A program made the translations under genes and the position numbers. The notes below the pieces were generated by a model. It made no database searches and was not told the DNA's origin. It saw only the letters and a program-made list of their open reading frames with translations. Shown in pieces: positions 34,225-38,490 of a stretch of 38,490 nt of DNA. Origin of the DNA: a virus. Location of the stretch: IMG/VR virus record IMGVR_UViG_3300031841_002281, positions 1 through 38,490 of that record; one strand, 5' to 3'. Each line of letters starts with the position of its first letter. The first letter of the stretch is position 1.

Positions 34225-36410
34225 TTTTGTCCTCCAAGTGCCGGTATAGCTCCAAGCCTCCCATATTGTTTATTGACGGTGTTTTGCTGTATCATGTGGT
34301 CAAAATGCTGTATGCGTTTTTGTAATATTTCTTTCGATATATCACTTAGATCCTCGATTGCAGTTGGGTTACTTTGTGCAATATGATCTATTGTTTGTCT
34401 ACGCAATTGGTGGTTTACTCCATCCTCTTGCATTGGTGGCTCAATGCCGGCAGCAATTTTCGCAAAGTTTGTTTGCTCATCCATTACTTCCTTCATATTG
34501 GCATTTTGTACCGGCTGTATAGTAGCAGCAGCTAATGAAGGATCTAACCCGGAAAATAACTTTTGCACTAATTTGTCACGCTGAATAGTGCTTAAAGTAT
34601 CAATAGGCAAAATGTATTTACCAATAATTTCAGCTTTTTTCATTACATACTCCATATCCAGATCTTTAGAGTCAAAACTTAGAGTAAGATCAAACTTACC
34701 TTGTATCTCAGCTCTATTTTTCACAAGAGGTAGTCCTTGTTCAGCTCCACTTATACGAGACAAAGTTTCATCTGGCATATACTGCTGACAAAGTTGTAGC
34801 ACCATGTGCATTACATCTTTTAAATTAGCCAAAAAACTATCTACCATATCTTGAGTATGTAATTGCGTCAATGCCGGTGGCACTAATTCATCAGCTCTAC
34901 CAAAATACTCATTTACCTCTTTTTCCAATAATGGCTGTGCCTTATCGTTAGATGCCGGATATTTAGGCATATCCATGAATCTAACTTCTCCAGGACGATT
35001 TTCTTTAATTTGTTTTAACGGCCCAAACTCAAATTTAGCATTTGGTCTGTTTTTTGGAACGGTTACAGGAGGAATAGTCGATATGCTTGTATGATCTAAA
35101 AATGAATCCCAAAGGATCTTTTTCATTTTTTGCTGACCCATAGCCAATTCACTTACACTACGTGAATCCCATAATCTTGATGTCAATGTTTCCCTACCAA
35201 ACCAAATAAAAGGATAATTACCATGAGCATAATCAAGCATTTCTCGGTCTTTTGCAGCAAAGTCCACTTGATGATGGAAACAAGTATAATAAATTGCCGG
35301 CACACCATCTTCATTTACTGATCTTGTGTAAGCCGTTATCTGTTCATACAAGCCTTTGTGCTCTATTTGACTTGGAGCTTTTACACGCTCAACCGTCCAC
35401 TCACCGGCTATTTCATGTGATGTGTATTCTGGAAATCCTGTTTCTCCTTCATGCCCAAGCACTTCATCTACATATTTTTCATCATACCCATGCGTAAATT
35501 GCCGTTCTCTTAATTGTGCTTCTGTCAGCCATTCCCTAATAAACACAGATCGTGCAGTATTAAGATCTGTAGTATTACTTGGGAAAAAAATGTCTTCAAA
35601 TAAACGATGAGCACAAATAGTTGGTGTTTGCGTTTTAACATAAGGCGAGGGGTAAACTGCTTGTCCGGTTTCTCTTAATTCCTTAATGATTTTTTTAATT
35701 CTAGCATCAGATAGATGTGGGCTTACCTCTAGTAACATTTTCCCTAATCTATCTTCTTCTGTCTTATTTTGAATTAGTAGCTGAAGCTCAGACAAGAATT
35801 GTTGTTCTGTCATATTTTCTGCATCCGGCTGTTGCTGAACTTTCATTAACAACATTTGTGCTACATCTTCTATGGTCAGAGTTTTATTCTCTAATGCTAC
35901 TTCATCATACCAATAAACTCCCATAACTGCACCGGCTGGCACATCTCCTTCTTGCCATTGTGCAATTTTCTTTAACTCTCTTCTGTATTTTCCACCTAAT
36001 GCGTTATTAGTTACCCATTTAAGAATAGTAGACATTCTACCACCAAGCTCTAAATCATTAGACTCAACTCCTTCTACCGTAATATCTGCTCTCATAGCAG
36101 CAGCGACTAAGATTTTTTCTCGCTCATTTATTATCATGTCACACAAGCGAACCCTTGAGTCACTAGCTCCTTCAAACGGAAAAGCACGATAACCATCGTA
36201 TGGATCACTATGCTTTAAACCATCAGCAGTTTGATGCCCCCAACGACAAAACCGGGTGTCATCTGCATTTCTTCTGCGTTCCTGTACATCATACGCAGCA
36301 TCTTTACAAATATCATCAATTTCGTTTTTTAAATCCGTTAATTGATCTTCGCTGATCTTAGCAGATCCACCATCTGCTTTTACATTCTCTATTGTATTTT
36401 CAGTTTTCAT
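34221..36410 (-). CDS. Portal protein, 729 aa
   Basis: This is the gene after the terminase, of typical podoviral portal length. Early residues (GYRAFPFEGASDSRVRLCDM) match the PF.GASD.R motif commonly seen in the clip/stem-forming region of portals. A long helical middle follows, then beta strands with WFGRETLTSRLWDSRSVSEL. The C-terminus is a long helix with Gln/Asn content (HFDHMIQQNTVNKQYGRLGA), as in portal barrels. It forms the dodecameric DNA gate at one capsid vertex. The start (ATG 36410) lies 10 bases inside the end of the HTH gene and has an AGGTTGGA SD. The next gene is coupled by ATGA. Confidence 0.85.
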   Translation of the reverse strand: MKTENTIENVKADGGSAKISEDQLTDLKNEIDDICKDAAYDVQERRRNADDTRFCRWGHQTADGLKHSDPYDGYRAFPFEGASDSRVRLCDMIINEREKILVAAAMRADITVEGVESNDLELGGRMSTILKWVTNNALGGKYRRELKKIAQWQEGDVPAGAVMGVYWYDEVALENKTLTIEDVAQMLLMKVQQQPDAENMTEQQFLSELQLLIQNKTEEDRLGKMLLEVSPHLSDARIKKIIKELRETGQAVYPSPYVKTQTPTICAHRLFEDIFFPSNTTDLNTARSVFIREWLTEAQLRERQFTHGYDEKYVDEVLGHEGETGFPEYTSHEIAGEWTVERVKAPSQIEHKGLYEQITAYTRSVNEDGVPAIYYTCFHHQVDFAAKDREMLDYAHGNYPFIWFGRETLTSRLWDSRSVSELAMGQQKMKKILWDSFLDHTSISTIPPVTVPKNRPNAKFEFGPLKQIKENRPGEVRFMDMPKYPASNDKAQPLLEKEVNEYFGRADELVPPALTQLHTQDMVDSFLANLKDVMHMVLQLCQQYMPDETLSRISGAEQGLPLVKNRAEIQGKFDLTLSFDSKDLDMEYVMKKAEIIGKYILPIDTLSTIQRDKLVQKLFSGLDPSLAAATIQPVQNANMKEVMDEQTNFAKIAAGIEPPMQEDGVNHQLRRQTIDHIAQSNPTAIEDLSDISKEILQKRIQHFDHMIQQNTVNKQYGRLGAIPALGGQK

Positions 36411-36588
36411 TTTCCAACCTTATTTTCATTATCTCCTTTGCCCTATAAACCTTTTGCTTCATCCCAGATAGAGTGAATGGCTTGATATACCCACTCCCTA
36501 CCATGCAATCTAATTGATACCTTGTTATCCCTAGTAATCTTAATACTTCACCTCTTCGTATGAATGTTGCTAGTTGTTGCTCAACCAT
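36400..36588 (-). CDS. MerR-like helix-turn-helix protein, 62 aa
   Basis: The start is fixed at ATG 36588 by a strong SD (GGGGAGGG, 36593-36600) and overlaps the terminase end by 8 bases. An upstream in-frame start (36636) is unlikely. The body EVLRLLGITRYQLDCMVGSG, YIKPF and QKVYRAKEIMKI follows the MerR/excisionase-type winged HTH pattern: helix, recognition helix, then a strand with Tyr/Lys. It binds DNA in most relatives. Finding it between large terminase and portal is odd. It could be a late regulator, a DNA-packaging accessory or an Xis-like factor, and its dosage would be tied to the late operon. Confidence 0.7.
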   Translation of the reverse strand: MVEQQLATFIRRGEVLRLLGITRYQLDCMVGSGYIKPFTLSGMKQKVYRAKEIMKIRLENEN

Positions 36589-38425
36589 AATACCCTCCCC
36601 CTTCGTTGCTCCATGTACCGGCAGATATGTTCTCACAATCTGACAAGAAAAAGTAACGAGCTGCGTCTATTGGATCTTTACAACAACCTTTATTACCATC
36701 CAACCCTGTCCAATTTTGCAGACTAAATATTAAATTGATACAATTTTTAGAAACATAGAATTTTGGACTATTTAAATAGGACAACTCTTCATCTTCATTC
36801 CAATCTAAGGCATCATTTATTTTTGCAACACCATCTGCTATTGCATCTCCCGGTGCACAATCAAAATACAACTCTATATCTTCAAAATCTGTTATTAGTG
36901 TTACCGGTCTATCATTTTCAACTCTTGGAGTAGAAGCAGCCCTTGAGTCCATAATTCGTAACACTACATTTTCATCACTACCATTCGCTTCAGTCCATTC
37001 TTTTACAGCCTCACCCTCTCTTTGATCTGGCTGTGATTTATAATTTTTACAATCTTCCCAACCTTCTAATCTAGCAATTTCTCGCTTTATTTTCCATAGA
37101 CCAAAACCAAAAGGATCTTGTGCCGGTCCTTGCCTTCCATCCGGCTTCTTCCCATCTGGTAAAGCCCAAGGACCGACTACACCAACTTCCGGAATTTCGT
37201 AACCACTAGGCCATTCTCGGTAACAATACATACGCTCACCCACAACTCTGAACCATGCCATATAAAAGTTTCTACCACTACTAGGATCAACAACTAATAC
37301 ATTAGCTCCTTCCTTCGGTATATCGTCCGGCTCAATGCAATGCACTTTAGGATCAAATTTAGGAAATCTTGATGCCATTGTTTTGTTAGCCAATCCATAA
37401 AATCTTTCTCTTACATACCATCTAGGCTTACCCTTAATAAAATCCACTACGGCTGATGGATTACCATACGGATTATCAGAACTATGAAAAAATGCTACGG
37501 CACGTTTACCATCACCCCCTAATGATTTCATCAACCTGGGTACGGTTTCAAATTTCCTACCAGATGGAATTGGTAATTGCCCTGTGCCTCCTTTTACCCA
37601 ATCCATACAATCTTGTAAGTGTAGTGCGTAATCTTCTAATTCTACACCCTCATCCCTTGGGCATAGAAAAGCTGTAGCTTCGTGCATGATCTCCGCTCCA
37701 TCTTGGAACATTTTGCAAGTTGCCGAATAGCCTTTAACTGGCGTAAAGGTCACGAGCATCTTAGAAAGGGGACTGCGTGTGGCTAATCTCAGCTCAAGTG
37801 TTTCAACCCAATCTGGAGGTACAAGTTCATCGCACCAAGCAAGATTTAGCTCACCACCTTCGATCTTTTCTCGATCCTGTTCGTAATTACGGAAAATACA
37901 TTCAGAGTGATTATGTAAAACAAACTTAGAATCAGAGAACCCATATTTTTGATTATAACTAATATATGCGACTTCTGTCCTTGTTTTTTTACGCTGATCC
38001 GGGGGGAGGTATTTCCACATTAACGGATGTTGGTACTCAACAGAATTTTGATTAGATTCATGGAAACACCAAGCCCTAGCACTTTTTACATACTGCAACA
38101 TCATCATGGTTCTTTTCGCAGCATATTCGGATTTTCCACCACGATTTCCACCATTTATCAGTAAAACATCTACCGGCTTATGAAATCCCAAAATTTCTCT
38201 TATTTTACGACATTCATCTTTATCCAACCAAGGCCATTCAAGTAAAGCATCACATATTTTCCACATTGGAGTTTCCCAACCTTTACGCAAAGGATCGTGC
38301 TTTTCTTCAGCTATAAGCTGTTCCCTTTTAAGCATAATCTCAGCAAACTTTTCATGCCCTAAAGATTCCGCTTCCTCTAATGTAGGAAGTTTGAAAATAG
38401 GGTGTGCTGTTGGTTGAAAACTCAT
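36581..38425 (-). CDS. terL: Terminase large subunit, 614 aa
   Basis: The Walker A region is GGNRGGKS (residues 92-99), and a Walker B-type LAWCDE lies at 195-200 with the catalytic Glu. A coupling segment LVTFTPVKG is at 224-232. The nuclease half has acidic positions VVDPSSG (Asp380), IMDSRAA (Asp493) and KDPIDAARYF (Asp584/Asp587). The length fits phage motors that translocate DNA into the portal and cut it. It begins with ATG directly after the TAA of the upstream, probably small-subunit, gene. Its end overlaps the HTH gene by 8 bases. Confidence 0.95.
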   Translation of the reverse strand: MSFQPTAHPIFKLPTLEEAESLGHEKFAEIMLKREQLIAEEKHDPLRKGWETPMWKICDALLEWPWLDKDECRKIREILGFHKPVDVLLINGGNRGGKSEYAAKRTMMMLQYVKSARAWCFHESNQNSVEYQHPLMWKYLPPDQRKKTRTEVAYISYNQKYGFSDSKFVLHNHSECIFRNYEQDREKIEGGELNLAWCDELVPPDWVETLELRLATRSPLSKMLVTFTPVKGYSATCKMFQDGAEIMHEATAFLCPRDEGVELEDYALHLQDCMDWVKGGTGQLPIPSGRKFETVPRLMKSLGGDGKRAVAFFHSSDNPYGNPSAVVDFIKGKPRWYVRERFYGLANKTMASRFPKFDPKVHCIEPDDIPKEGANVLVVDPSSGRNFYMAWFRVVGERMYCYREWPSGYEIPEVGVVGPWALPDGKKPDGRQGPAQDPFGFGLWKIKREIARLEGWEDCKNYKSQPDQREGEAVKEWTEANGSDENVVLRIMDSRAASTPRVENDRPVTLITDFEDIELYFDCAPGDAIADGVAKINDALDWNEDEELSYLNSPKFYVSKNCINLIFSLQNWTGLDGNKGCCKDPIDAARYFFLSDCENISAGTWSNEGGGYYG

Positions 38426-38490
38426 TTAAAATATGTTGGCTACTGATTCACTAAAGCTGATATACAAGCTTTGGCTTAGGATCTCCCTAA
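38426..38490 (-). CDS. 3' end of an upstream gene, probably small terminase
   Basis: An open frame enters from the right edge and ends in TAA (38428-38426), which directly abuts the large-terminase ATG. Its last residues read REILSQSLYISFSESVANIF. Position just before the large terminase in the convoy suggests the small subunit, but this short tail cannot prove it. The frame is open for all 20 visible codons. Confidence 0.55.
   Translation of the reverse strand, partial: REILSQSLYISFSESVANIF

Overview
The window is the late (virion-building) half of an AT-rich, probably temperate tailed-phage genome, together with its attachment-site/integrase end. Every large gene lies on the minus strand in one tightly packed convoy: genes overlap by ATGA, TAATG or TGATG junctions or are separated by a few bases. 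Many starts carry a Shine-Dalgarno (SD) site, which argues for a proteobacteria-like host rather than Bacteroidetes. The gene set (portal, scaffold, capsid, connector, nozzle-like protein, internal virion proteins, no tape-measure or tail-tube genes) fits a short-tailed podovirus-like phage. Homologous-looking families (GTA-type 3-TM holin, LamG-type fibre esterase) and the tRNA-Asn attachment fragment suggest a marine bacterial host. No host gene is seen.

Layout, in transcription order (right to left): tail end of a probable small terminase (38490-38426), large terminase, a MerR-like HTH protein, portal, a small unknown, scaffold with a structured leader, major capsid, a strong-SD decoration-like protein, a hairpin, a basic unknown, head-tail connector, a 16-aa lysine-rich micropeptide, a 1-TM protein, a 3-TM holin, an unlisted 54-aa holin-like membrane protein, a 1008-aa nozzle/stabilisation protein, a small unknown, a fibre SGNH esterase, a fibre/adaptor protein, a ~1590-aa fibre built of about 15 small beta-barrel repeats plus a propeller-like tail, three internal virion (ejection) protein candidates, and a giant 3506-aa polyvalent protein. 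No endolysin was found.

The giant protein is the most interesting object. It carries a tRNA-guanine-transglycosylase/DpdA-like TIM barrel, a DnaN-like sliding-clamp module, a RadC/JAB-type HNHPSGDP motif and a zinc metallopeptidase HEMGH motif in one chain, preceded by three copies of a short FDQxAxxYL peptide. It probably enters the cell with the DNA and acts in take-over or protection; that role is inference.

The left end (1-1785) is regulatory. A divergent ribbon-helix-helix gene (plus strand) faces a four-gene minus-strand operon ending in a 24-aa membrane micropeptide and a clear terminator. Beyond it lies a putative attP: the 5' half of a tRNA-Asn(GTT), flanked by arm-type direct repeats, next to the first 32 codons of a possible integrase running off the window. 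A perfect 11-base palindrome (CCGTANTACGG) stands in front of both the possible integrase and the RHH/operon promoter region. Genome-wide, CCGG (especially AGATCCGG) appears strongly favoured.
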